From UBA7683 sp964397855 (GTDB taxonomy: Bacteria > Patescibacteriota > Saccharimonadia > Saccharimonadales > UBA7683): 42,273 nucleotides of DNA. This document shows, piece by piece, positions 23,604-31,267 of this stretch. Every line of letters starts with the position of its first letter. Within the stretch, counting starts at the first letter, position 1. Made by a program: the position numbers and the translations under genes. The notes under the pieces are model-generated. The model saw nothing but the letters and a program-made list of their open reading frames with translations. It had not been told where the DNA came from and ran no database searches. The stretch lies in contig CAYNKQ010000010.1 of NCBI GenBank assembly GCA_964397855.1, forward strand, positions 1-42,273. Direction: 5' to 3'.

Positions 23604-26196
23604 AAAAAGTATCGTGTAAGTTAAGGGTATTACTGCTAGCCATATTGTTGGTTACAGTCTCTTTTGTCCAACAGTCTTCATTTAATGCTCACGCAGCTAG
23701 TGGTGCTGACGTGCCAGAGTACGTAGGCCAGGTAGAAGGGGGCTTTTCAGGATTTAATGCACCAACTGGGGCTGTAGTTTCGCCTGATGGGACCAAATTG
23801 TATGTAACTAATAATAACGGCGAGGTGCCTGTTATCGGTACGTCTGATAGTTCATATGTTGGGATGGCTCGTCAGCGAACAAATCTCGGCAGTGTGTTTG
23901 CTCCGTCAATAAGCGCGTCAGCCGTCTCTCCCGACGGCACAAAATTGTATGTAACCGATTATTACAATGATTACGTTGAGGTGCTCAGTACTATTACGTA
24001 TGAAAAATTATCACAATTTGGCACAAACGGCTCTGGCAACGGACAGTTTAACCGTCCTCAAGGTGTCGCGGTCTCCTCGGATGGCAGTAAGCTTTATGTA
24101 GCTGATCGAAACAACAACCGCATTCAGATTTTCAACACGTCAGATAACTCTTTCATCGGCAAGTTTGGCACAAACGGCTCTGGCAACGGACAGTTTGGCA
24201 GTGGTCTCAATATGATCACTATTTCTCCAGATGGCGGCAAGCTCTATGTGAGTGAGAGTAATCGTATCCAAATTTTTAGCACCAGCGATAACTCTTTCAT
24301 CGGCAAGTTTGGCACAAACGGCTCTGGCAACGGACAGTTTAATCAACCTGCTGGTCTCGCAGTCACTTCCGACGGCAGTAAGCTCTACGTAGCCGATCGA
24401 GGCAACAACCGCATTCAAATCTTCAACACATCTGATAATTCGTTCGTTAGTAAATGGGGCTCTCAGGGTTCGGGTGATAACCAGTTTAGCTCTCCGTATG
24501 ACATAGACCTTTCTCACGACGGCAGTAAGCTCTACGTAGCCGATCGAGGCAACAACCGCATTCAAATCTTCNNNNNNNNNNNNNNNNNNNNNNNNNNNNN
24601 NNNNNNNNNNNNNNNNNNNNNNNNNNNNNNNNNNNNNNNNNNNNNNNNNNNNNNNNNNNNNNNNNNNNNNNAACACAAGTGACAATACCCATAACCATAG
24701 TCTGGAAAACGCAGAAATCGCTACGGCTGTCAGTACTGATTCAATCACGCTAAATCCCGTTAGCGGCAAGCTATACATGGGCAATGGTCTTGTTTTCGAC
24801 GACCAAACAGGCTACCTAGAGACTATAAGCACTATCTATGACGGCGAAGGTGGTTTGGCATTTTCTCCAGACGGTAGCAGATTGTACGTGGCGGGCGGAG
24901 AAGGTGTTTCCGTGCTCGACACGGCTGATTACTCCGTACTTAGTCGCCAAGAAGCAAGTTGGGGCTCTGCGGACGGCGAGTTCGGTTCTCTTTTTGGAGT
25001 AACTCTCTCACCTGACGGGTCAAAGATGTATTTAGTGGATAGTTACAACAACCGCATTCAAATCTTCAACACAAATGACAGTTCTTTTGTGAGTAGCTTT
25101 GGATCTTTAGGAACCAATGATGGCCAATTTGAATTTCCGTATGGTATCACGACGGATTCCACGGGTAATATTTACGTGGTTGATCCTGTAAGTTCTCGTA
25201 TCCAAAAGTTCGATGCTAACGGAAACTTCCTTAGTAAATGGGGCTCTCAGGGCTCCGGCGACGGTCAGTTTAATGGCCCCTCTAAAATCGCCGTTGACCC
25301 CAGCGGTAATATCTATATAGCCGATGCGCAGAACTACCGTATCCAAAAGTTCGATGCTAACGGAAACTTCCTTAGTAAATGGGGCTCTCAGGNNNNNNNN
25401 NNNNNNNNNNNNNNNNNNNNNNNNNNNNNNNNNNNNNNNNNNNNNNNNNNNNNNNNNNNNNNNNNNNNNNNNNNNNNNNNNNNNNNNNNNNNGCTCCGGC
25501 GACGGTCAGTTCCAGAATTCTATTGGCCTTACACTTTCACCTGACGGCAACGCTATTTACGTGGCTGATCCCATCAACAACCGTATACAGACCTTTAGAT
25601 ACCCCAGTAGTGAAATTTCAGAATCTGTTGCTACTTTCCAATCGCCTGAGACCAACCAGCCCATCTCCCTCCAGACTCCCTCTGGCACCACGATCACCTG
25701 TAGTTTTGCTAGCAAAGAATCTACCGCTGCCAAGCAGGATGAATCCTATCAATATCCCTTGGGCCTCGTGAATTTTTGTTTTGACACAGAAAATGAGAAC
25801 AATGAAGTAAGCCTCACTTTCGTTACTGACCTAAAACCAAGTGAAGTGAAAGCTCGAAAGTACAACTCAACCAACCAAACTTATTTCGATATACCTGACT
25901 CCACCATTACAGAGACTACTTACGAAGGCCAACATGCTCTTGGGGTTTCTTATGCCATCACTGATAACGGGCTGCTTGATTTGGACCCAATGGCTGGTAA
26001 AATTGTTGATCCAGTAGGATTGGCGGTAGTGCCGGACCATCTGGCCACTGAGAATGAAAGCAGTGTTAGTTTTGTTAATCCAACACTAAGCGAGACATTA
26101 GCTCAGACGGGGCAGAGCCAAGAGATGCTCTACCTTCTACTGGTAACAGGGGTGCTACTAGTGGGCGGAAGTATGTTCGTGAGGCGAAGGCTGTAA
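23600..26196 (+). CDS. NHL-repeat beta-propeller surface protein with LAQTG sorting signal
   Basis: One gene broken by two 100-N scaffold gaps (24572-24671, 25393-25492). Removing the Ns joins repeat sequence in frame on both sides (IQIF/NTSDN and SQG/SGDGQF), giving a continuous frame of 798 aa plus any unresolved repeats. Seen: a signal peptide (about 1-33, cleavage near AHA-AS), then many 45-48 residue NHL-type units (G..G.GQF..P.G...S.DG..LYVAD..NNRIQIF), a non-repetitive domain of about 190 residues, and a C-terminus of LAQTG, hydrophobic helix and RRR. The last resembles a class E sortase signal (LAxTG). Inferred: a wall-anchored adhesin or binding protein. The GTG start has AAAGGA upstream and is coupled to a 31-aa ORF. 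Confidence 0.85.
24572..24671. other. Assembly gap (100 N)
   Basis: A conventional 100-N spacer within near-identical NHL repeat DNA. The flanks are at codon boundaries and fuse cleanly, so the real gap is zero or a whole number of codons, probably whole repeats. Confidence 0.95.
25393..25492. other. Assembly gap (100 N)
   Basis: A second 100-N spacer in the same gene, again inside a duplicated repeat (the flanks read SQG then SGDGQF when joined). Confidence 0.95.
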
Positions 26197-26231
26197 TTAG
26201 GGCCTGCTGGACTATGTAGTATCTCATTTGT

Positions 26232-26867
26232 CTAGACTCTCTCTACCTCCGCTATAAAACAAGTGTCGAAATAACCTGTGGTTGGCTCTTGTCGATCAAG
26301 ATCGGGATACAAGAGATATATTTTGTTTAAATAATCCCTCCCCCTAAATAGCACATATTCACCCACTAAGTCGCTAACTGCAGTGTCATCTGTCAAGATC
26401 TTTTCAAACTCTTCGGGGCTTGTATGATCTGGCAGATCTCTTTGTCTAGTGGCGTCTTCAACGACAGTAAGTGTGCCTCCTGGACGTAAGCACTGAAGTG
26501 CCTGAACAACCAACTGCCCCGGGGTTTTGATGTCAGTTCTTCGGGTGGCGCCACTTTCAGGATCTACAAAGAGACCCGAGTATTCACCCCTGTAAGTACC
26601 TGGGTCTCCGAGAACGTTTGCCATTACAACAATATCTTGAGTACATGCTAATTCACCAAGTAAATCGCCAACAGTCTGACCCGGTCTGTATTCAAAATTG
26701 GATGTGTTGCCACGCTGGCTTCTAATATCAGCGATCAAATCTTTGAAATGATACGACACAAAATAATGCATATCAGGATCTACGCCTAAGTACACGATGC
26801 CTGGATCAAAGGCGTACGCCGAAGGACGAGTTCCTGGTCCAATTTCTAAGACGCACTTCGTAGCCAT
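26232..26867 (-). CDS. SAM-dependent methyltransferase-like protein
   Basis: A 211-aa protein starting with a class I methyltransferase motif I (VLEIGPGTRP, residues 6-15), then a motif II-like acidic strand end (VYLGVDPD), a central IVVMANVLGDP strand and a post-motif LQCLRPGGTLTVVEDA strand. The Rossmann core seems complete but the target is unknown. It converges on the NHL gene. It is the first of the minus-strand accessory genes, and no good copy of the downstream cassette repeat follows its stop. Confidence 0.7.
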   Translation of the reverse strand: MATKCVLEIGPGTRPSAYAFDPGIVYLGVDPDMHYFVSYHFKDLIADIRSQRGNTSNFEYRPGQTVGDLLGELACTQDIVVMANVLGDPGTYRGEYSGLFVDPESGATRRTDIKTPGQLVVQALQCLRPGGTLTVVEDATRQRDLPDHTSPEEFEKILTDDTAVSDLVGEYVLFRGRDYLNKIYLLYPDLDRQEPTTGYFDTCFIAEVERV

Positions 26868-26991
26868 ACATTTAGTAAATCAATATGAAACAGGGTAGGC
26901 AAGCTTAAGCGCTAGGGTAGTCCTAATGTAAAGAGATAAGCAAAAGACTGATTATAGAGCCCGGACTTAGATCTAACTTTTCAATCTGACC

Positions 26992-27020
26992 GAGGCCGGT
27001 AGGTGTGTCCCAGGAGGATT
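26992..27020 (-). repeat. Cassette repeat R0 (diverged)
   Basis: Aligns without gaps to the 28-29 base repeat seen at R2-R5, about 20 of 29 identical, and all but one difference is a transition. It lies 5 bases beyond the stop of the 27.0-kb methyltransferase gene, the same placement as the other copies. Confidence 0.55.
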
Positions 27021-27025
27021 TATAT

Positions 27026-27730
27026 CTAATTCTTAGTAGCTTTGATGATAAGGAACTGGGGGACATGCTTATTTCTTGATTCTACAGCTGCACCCGGAAG
27101 CTGTGGCTCGACAACCCTCGCAATAATGCAACCCATGGAAATCAAATCGTTAATGTAAGTAGATAAGGGTCGCGGGAAGAAGTAGCCGTACTTTTGTTTA
27201 ACTGGCTCGGCTTTGAAATATTCACTGATTTCAACATGTCCTAATGCTGACCAGTCATTCTCAAAACCTGGAAATGCAGGGTGAAGTATTGAGATAATAA
27301 TTTCACCACCAGGCTTAAGGGTCGCAATACAACGTTGAAGAGCTGTTTTGTAGTCAGGAATATCCATCAGTACGTTTATCAGCAACACTTGGTCAAACTG
27401 TGTATTGCTCCTTAGCTCTGATAGATCTTGTTGAAGATACATGATGCCTAGCTTCTCCTGGGCCTCTTTTTCGAGGCAATAATTAAACAAAGTTGTGGCT
27501 GGTTCAATTCCGGTCACAGTTGCACCTCGGCGGGCAAGTTTACGCGATAAATAACCATTGCCACACCCTGCGTCTAAAATTGTTTTGCCTTGAATATCTC
27601 CCACAAGGTCAAATACAGCAGGGTCAATTAAATTGCTTCGTGCTGTGTCGCCGTCATCACCAAAGTTTACTAAGTCTTCATTTGTAAACCCAGACCAGCT
27701 ATCAATCGTCGATTTGTTTGTAATGTCCAT
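27026..27730 (-). CDS. SAM-dependent methyltransferase
   Basis: A 234-aa class I methyltransferase. Seen: motif I ILDAGCGNGYLSRKLA (about 51-66), motif II VTGIEPA, and a TLKPGGEIIISILHP strand after the usual FDQVLLINVLMDI core. It resembles the Methyltransf_11/25 small-molecule type; the substrate is not predictable. The -10 TATCAT with upstream TG lies 6 bases before the ATG (leaderless). Its stop is followed by repeat R0, making it the last clear unit of the cassette-like array. Confidence 0.85.
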   Translation of the reverse strand: MDITNKSTIDSWSGFTNEDLVNFGDDGDTARSNLIDPAVFDLVGDIQGKTILDAGCGNGYLSRKLARRGATVTGIEPATTLFNYCLEKEAQEKLGIMYLQQDLSELRSNTQFDQVLLINVLMDIPDYKTALQRCIATLKPGGEIIISILHPAFPGFENDWSALGHVEISEYFKAEPVKQKYGYFFPRPLSTYINDLISMGCIIARVVEPQLPGAAVESRNKHVPQFLIIKATKN

Positions 27731-27762
27731 AATTAGATGATAACAAAAAAGATGTACAAGCC

Positions 27763-27808
27763 CTCTTAGAAATCCTAGCTAAGAGTGGTGGATGTATTTC
27801 AGGAAAAA
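27763..27808 (-). repeat. Cassette repeat R1 with adjoining hairpin
   Basis: R1 (27786-27808) matches 19 of 23 core positions of the consensus. A CTCTTAG-N9-CTAAGAG hairpin (27763-27785) abuts it on the side away from the gene. It lies 30 bases from the stop of the 27.8-kb gene, farther than other copies. Confidence 0.65.
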
Positions 27809-27838
27809 AGCTGTTTCGAGAGCTCGCTAATGCTATTA

Positions 27839-28330
27839 CTAGCCAGTACATGGTGAATATTTTAGGGTGCGTATATTCAAGCTTACGGTAGGGCCGAGTG
27901 GCATGCCAGACGAATCAAAAATATGCTCGTTTGAATTAATGCTCCAATCACTGAGGTAGCCATTTCGTGATAAGCACAGTGTCGCTGAGTAGGAATCACT
28001 AGATTTTATGCCAGTGACTTTATCTCGATCAATAATGTATCCGTTTTCTCCCGCAGAAGCCTTTATATATTCGTATACCGAGTTGAGGCTATCGGTACAA
28101 GAATAGGTCAACTGCCAAGTTGCTGTGGAATCAAAGCCGTCCCCTTGATTATAGCTTCTTGTCTTTTCAGTACATGACAATGGGGTGGTAGTATTGCGCA
28201 TCTCGTTGTCTATTGCTGCTTTGTTTCGAGTCTTATTAGATTGAAAGAAAAAGACCACAGCCACTATCACTACAAGCCAGCTGGTGCCTATTGCTAGTGC
28301 AATGATTACACCCTTATTTTTCTTCTTCAT
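27839..28330 (-). CDS. Membrane-anchored hypothetical protein
   Basis: A 163-aa protein with a KKKNK N-terminus and one transmembrane segment (about 9-29), then an extracytoplasmic domain of about 130 residues with cysteines in SCTEK, SCTD, LCLSR and SPCTG, which could form disulfides. No family recognised. TAGACT lies 6 bases before the ATG, suggesting a leaderless mRNA. It is one unit of the cassette-like array, with repeat R1 downstream. Confidence 0.7.
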   Translation of the reverse strand: MKKKNKGVIIALAIGTSWLVVIVAVVFFFQSNKTRNKAAIDNEMRNTTTPLSCTEKTRSYNQGDGFDSTATWQLTYSCTDSLNSVYEYIKASAGENGYIIDRDKVTGIKSSDSYSATLCLSRNGYLSDWSINSNEHIFDSSGMPLGPTVSLNIRTLKYSPCTG

Positions 28331-28384
28331 GATATTAGTCTATACAAAATGACTGACTGCGTCTACAAGCTTATGCTTAGCCGG

Positions 28385-28421
28385 TGTGGAGGGATTCGAG
28401 TCGCCGAATACTGGTACCAGA
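28385..28421 (-). pseudogene. Decayed tRNA-Gln 3' fragment
   Basis: 37 bases resembling the T-arm to anticodon-arm part of the intact tRNA-Gln at 36.7 kb (shared TGGAGGGATTCGA, CCGAAT and CTGGTACCAGA). The T-stem no longer pairs, and no matching 5' half follows. It looks like an old attachment-site remnant. Confidence 0.55.
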
Positions 28422-28490
28422 TTTGTATCTTATATGTCTCAGAAGCACGGCATTCCGATGGTGGTCACTTTTGGCTGTGACGATGAATAG

Positions 28491-29663
28491 TCAAGAGCGA
28501 CGCAGTTGCCATGCGCCAAGCAGAACGCCCCCGCCCAGTACTATCGATCCAAGCGTTAGCAGTATGTCGGCACTTTGACCAGTAGCGGCGAGCACTCCCT
28601 CACTTACAAATTGCGCGGGCTGCGCAGCGGGCGCAGGATCGGGTATTGGCAGGCCAGTCAGCTGTGCGTAATAGGTACTATCATTAATGGAAGAGTTGAC
28701 CACTCCACCAATCATGTAGACGAAGCCATTGTACTGGCTGGAGGCTGCGGCATATATATTCTCTGGTAAGCTATTTGGCGAAGTTGTCCAGTTGCCAACT
28801 GAGCCATCTGAATTGAATGGCGCTGAATACACATTATTTTGTGCCGCGCCATTAAAGCCACCTAGCACAAATAGATATCCTCTATAAGCCACGACCGAAG
28901 GCATCACCAGCCCCGCAGGCATATTGTTGCTGGCTATTTGCCAACCACCAACTGAACCGTCATTGTTGAGCGGTGCGTATCGTACGGTATTTAGTGCCGT
29001 TCCTAAGTTCCACCCACCAATAACATATAGGTAATTATTGTATACCACCGATCGCGCACCACTCGTCGCTATAGGCATAGGGTTAGAAGCTACCCAGTTA
29101 CTAATCGAGCCATCTGGATTAAACTGTGCCTGATATACGGTATCGAACTCCCCTGATCCATCATTACCCCCGGTAATATAGAGGTAGCCATTATTGACTG
29201 CGGCACCGATATCTATCATAGCGGCTGGGATATCTGCACCCGCCGTCCAGTTACCAACTGAACCGTCACTGTTGAGCGGTGCATAATAAACATCGTTGGA
29301 GTGCGCACCATCGTAGCCGCCTATAACGTATACATAGCCATTATTGGCGACCGCCACAGTCCCGTATAGTCCTGCTGGTAATGCATTATCGGATAATATC
29401 CAACCACCAACTGAACCGTCACTGTTGAGCGGTGCATAATAAACATCAGTGCCATCTCCATTGTAGCCACCCAAAACATACACATACCCGTTGTAGGCAA
29501 CAGAGCCCGAATAAGCTTTGACTGACGGAAGTGACGAGCTCGTCAACCAGGCGCCAATATCGCCAGGAGCTGCCGCATAAGCTTTTGTTGCCAAGGCACT
29601 ACTTATCAGTAAACACAAGACCACTACTCCGAATAAAGTTACCGTAGCTCGCTGCCAACGCAT
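28491..29663 (-). CDS. Kelch-repeat beta-propeller surface protein with LAATG sorting signal
   Basis: A 390-aa secreted protein. Seen: a signal peptide (about 1-30, cleavage near AYA-AAPG), about six Kelch-type units of some 52 residues (NGYVYVIGGYDG...YYAPLNSDGSVGNW), and a C-terminal LAATG motif followed by a hydrophobic helix and RRS. This is the same anchor layout as the NHL protein at 23.6 kb. Repeat DNA is recently duplicated: a 42-base stretch is identical at 29253 and 29406. The ATG has AAGGAG upstream, unlike the leaderless neighbours. Inferred: a wall-anchored adhesin. It has no clear repeat copy at its own 3' end; a decayed tRNA-Gln fragment is found there instead. Confidence 0.85.
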   Translation of the reverse strand: MRWQRATVTLFGVVVLCLLISSALATKAYAAAPGDIGAWLTSSSLPSVKAYSGSVAYNGYVYVLGGYNGDGTDVYYAPLNSDGSVGGWILSDNALPAGLYGTVAVANNGYVYVIGGYDGAHSNDVYYAPLNSDGSVGNWTAGADIPAAMIDIGAAVNNGYLYITGGNDGSGEFDTVYQAQFNPDGSISNWVASNPMPIATSGARSVVYNNYLYVIGGWNLGTALNTVRYAPLNNDGSVGGWQIASNNMPAGLVMPSVVAYRGYLFVLGGFNGAAQNNVYSAPFNSDGSVGNWTTSPNSLPENIYAAASSQYNGFVYMIGGVVNSSINDSTYYAQLTGLPIPDPAPAAQPAQFVSEGVLAATGQSADILLTLGSIVLGGGVLLGAWQLRRS

Positions 29664-29746
29664 ATATCAATTAACTCCTTATTGCTTGAGCTTAAGTGTA
29701 AGTGTTTAAGAAGACACTTGCAAGTAAAGGAGTGCTTGCTTTGCCC

Positions 29747-29774
29747 GGGGCTAGTGGATGTGTTTCAGGAAGAA
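29747..29774 (-). repeat. Cassette repeat R2
   Basis: A full copy (core GGATGTGTTTCAGGAAG) ending 3 bases from the stop of the GNAT gene at 29778. An AAGTGT/ACACTT hairpin lies about 25 bases to its left. Confidence 0.75.
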
Positions 29775-29777
29775 TAT

Positions 29778-30281
29778 CTAGATATTAGCAGCGTTATTCC
29801 TGAAGTAGCCACCGTTGTCTGATTTAAAACCAAATGTTTTATATTTTTCTACCAGTGGATTTTCGTCTGACAAGCTTGTGTATGTAAAAGGAATCTTTAA
29901 CTCGTCAATAATTCGCATACGCTCTTCTAAGATTGTTGTACCAAAGCCTTTGCCCTGATACTCCGGCCTAACATTAAAGTCGCACAAGACGGCATGACGC
30001 TTATTGCCCACAATAAAACCCATTCCTATAAGTAAGCCGTCAGGATTTCTAATTCCAACGGCCACTATGCAATCTGTTATATTGCTACGCCATGCGTCTT
30101 CATCGTCACCGGCACCCCAGCCTGTAGATTTACGAACCTCTAAAACTTCTTCCGGCTTAATTTCTTCTTTAGATACGAAAATGTAGTTATCAGGTAAATT
30201 CAGTATGTATAATTTTAACTTATTAATAATATTACACAAATAAAACAGGTTCGATTTAACGAACCTGTTAAGCTTAAGCAT
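29778..30281 (-). CDS. GNAT acetyltransferase
   Basis: A GNAT N-acetyltransferase: VLCDFNVRPEYQGKGFGTTILEE is the acetyl-CoA loop, followed by a YTSLSDENPLVEKYKTFGF tail. The longest frame starts at 30281, but a terminator hairpin (30244-30269) lies within its first codons, so the true start is probably 30239 (TTG) or the segment after it; a mature protein of roughly 140-150 aa would be normal. The substrate is unknown. It is a unit of the cassette-like array with repeat R2 just after the stop. Confidence 0.8.
   Translation of the reverse strand: MLKLNRFVKSNLFYLCNIINKLKLYILNLPDNYIFVSKEEIKPEEVLEVRKSTGWGAGDDEDAWRSNITDCIVAVGIRNPDGLLIGMGFIVGNKRHAVLCDFNVRPEYQGKGFGTTILEERMRIIDELKIPFTYTSLSDENPLVEKYKTFGFKSDNGGYFRNNAANI
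30238..30269 (-). terminator. Terminator after cassette repeat R3
   Basis: AACAGGTTCG (30244-30253) pairs with CGAACCTGTT (30260-30269), followed on the minus strand by TTTTATTTG. It would stop transcription from the Nudix gene at 30318 just past its repeat. Confidence 0.75.
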
Positions 30282-30282
30282 T

Positions 30283-30316
30283 TTGGCTGGTAATAGTGGA
30301 TGCGTTTCAGGAAGAA
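30283..30316 (-). repeat. Cassette repeat R3
   Basis: A full copy extended to the left by TTGGCTGG, as in R4. It ends one base from the stop of the Nudix gene at 30318. Confidence 0.8.
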
Positions 30317-30317
30317 T

Positions 30318-30728
30318 TTACTTTAAATAGCCAAGTTTTTCAAAAAGAACTCGTGATGGGGGGACGATATCGTATGAATCTAAATCCTCGGGTTTAACCC
30401 ACTCAATTTTTTCGATTCCTTCAGCTGCGACGATGTCACCACTCACATACTCGCATTCAACATCTAAGTATATAAAGAACTTCTCAACTCCGTCGAGATC
30501 GTGCTTTACTTCCGTGTCCCAAGATATCTTATCTGTAACTGATACCGTTATACCGGACTTTCCTAATACTTCTGTTTTTACTGCCTCGTCTGGGTCAACA
30601 TCGTGACTAGCTACGGCGCCAAAGATGTACCAAGTCTCTTTATAAGGAGGTGAGCCTTCCGGCTTCTTGCGCATCAAAATTGCACCGTCTTTTTTTACCA
30701 CTGCTACAATTAGTACTTTTGTTTCCAT
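30318..30728 (-). CDS. Nudix-superfamily protein
   Basis: A 136-aa small Nudix-like protein: VLIVAVVKKDGAILMRKKPEG start and a central box reading G-A-V-A-S-H-D-V-D-P-D-E-A-V-K-T-E-V-L-G-K-S-G. The canonical R-E-x-x-E-E is replaced by T-E-V-L-G-K, so metal binding is probably lost or altered and catalytic activity is doubtful. TATACT with upstream TG lies 6 bases before the ATG (leaderless). Unit of the cassette-like array; repeat R3 and a terminator follow the stop. Confidence 0.7.
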   Translation of the reverse strand: METKVLIVAVVKKDGAILMRKKPEGSPPYKETWYIFGAVASHDVDPDEAVKTEVLGKSGITVSVTDKISWDTEVKHDLDGVEKFFIYLDVECEYVSGDIVAAEGIEKIEWVKPEDLDSYDIVPPSRVLFEKLGYLK

Positions 30729-30788
30729 TTTCTCAGTATAACAAATAAAAATACTCTGAAAAATCAGAGTATTAAAGTATAAGCTTCA

Positions 30789-30806
30789 TGGCTGGGATGG
30801 AGGGAT
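30789..30806. repeat. Left att-like copy of the tRNA-Gln 3' end
   Basis: An 18-base exact copy of the tRNA-Gln 3' end including encoded CCA. A further 13-base match (GAACCCCCGAATG) follows after a 32-base insertion, so the tRNA copy itself has been invaded or rearranged. Confidence 0.65.
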
Positions 30807-30899
30807 AGTGGCTAAAGCCTTCTCCGCTTCGCTGCGCCGAACCCCCGAATGTACGTAGCTTCGCCACTCATTCAGGAGTTCAGATCCCGAATCCAGCCA
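30807..30899. other. Imperfect palindromic element
   Basis: Together with the left att copy, 30789-30899 can fold with outer arms TGGCTGG/CCAGCCA and inner arms AGTGGC/GCCACT around a GC-rich core. It could be a structured recombination site, a relic tRNA or a small RNA. Confidence 0.4.
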
Positions 30900-30942
30900 A
30901 GCAAAAACCCGCTCGTTAAAGAGCGGGCCTTAGCTTGGCTGG
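30893..30942 (-). terminator. Terminator nested in a longer inverted repeat
   Basis: Inner stem CCCGCTC/GAGCGGG (30908-30927) with five T on the minus strand; outer arms CCAGCCAAGC (30893-30902) and GCTTGGCTGG (30933-30942). The outer right arm is part of repeat R4. It ends the minus-strand transcript of the 31.0-kb gene. Confidence 0.75.
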
Positions 30943-30968
30943 GGCTAATGGACGCGTTTCAGGAAGAA
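30935..30968 (-). repeat. Cassette repeat R4
   Basis: A full copy (core GGACGCGTTTCAGGAAG) with TTGGCTGGGG extension, 5 bases from the stop at 30974. Confidence 0.8.
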
Positions 30969-30973
30969 TCTAG

Positions 30974-31198
30974 CTATCTTTCTTCTGTGAAAAATCCTTT
31001 GCTTGCCATGCATTTATGATACCCAGAGTATGCCAAGTAGTCTGCAGCTCTTGGCATAATTTCGCTAGAGCATTCTTTTCGTGCATTTAATTCAGCTTCT
31101 TTTACTTTGTTTTTTTGCATTACGCTCCATGCAAAAATACCCACACCAACCAGCAATGTGACTGCGATAATTGTAAGTATTATATTTTTATAATTCAT
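30974..31198 (-). CDS. Small membrane-anchored protein
   Basis: 74 aa from ATG 31198: one transmembrane segment (about 4-24, IILTIIAVTLLVGVGIFAW) and a charged C-terminal part with two cysteines (CSSEI, CMASK). No family recognised. TATAAT (31205-31210) lies 6 bases before this ATG, so the mRNA should be leaderless and the upstream in-frame GTG at 31213 is unlikely. It is the shortest unit of the cassette-like array, with R4 right after the stop and R5 upstream. Confidence 0.7.
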   Translation of the reverse strand: MNYKNIILTIIAVTLLVGVGIFAWSVMQKNKVKEAELNARKECSSEIMPRAADYLAYSGYHKCMASKGFFTEER

Positions 31199-31235
31199 GA
31201 ACGTATTATACACGAATACTACAGAATAATGTGAT

Positions 31236-31263
31236 GGGGCTAGTGGATGCGTTTCAGGAAGAA
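31236..31263 (-). repeat. Cassette repeat R5
   Basis: A full copy (core GGATGCGTTTCAGGAAG), 4 bases from the stop at 31268. It is the last recognisable copy to the right. Confidence 0.8.
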
Positions 31264-31267
31264 AAAG

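Noticed and set aside
24140..24784. Minus-strand ORF across the first assembly gap
   Set aside because: Antisense of NHL repeats and bridged only by Ns.
26992..31263. CRISPR array from the regularly oriented repeats
   Set aside because: Spacing is 300-1960 bases, each interval contains one or two genes, and no cas genes are present.
26992..31263. Classical integron attC sites
   Set aside because: The repeats lack RYYYAAC/GTTRRRY ends, and no tyrosine-type integron integrase is in the window.
30935..31263. Cassette repeats as tRNA 3' ends
   Set aside because: R3 and R4 share TTGGCTGG with the tRNA-Gln CCA end, but the T-loop and T-stem do not match, and R2 and R5 lack the CCA part.
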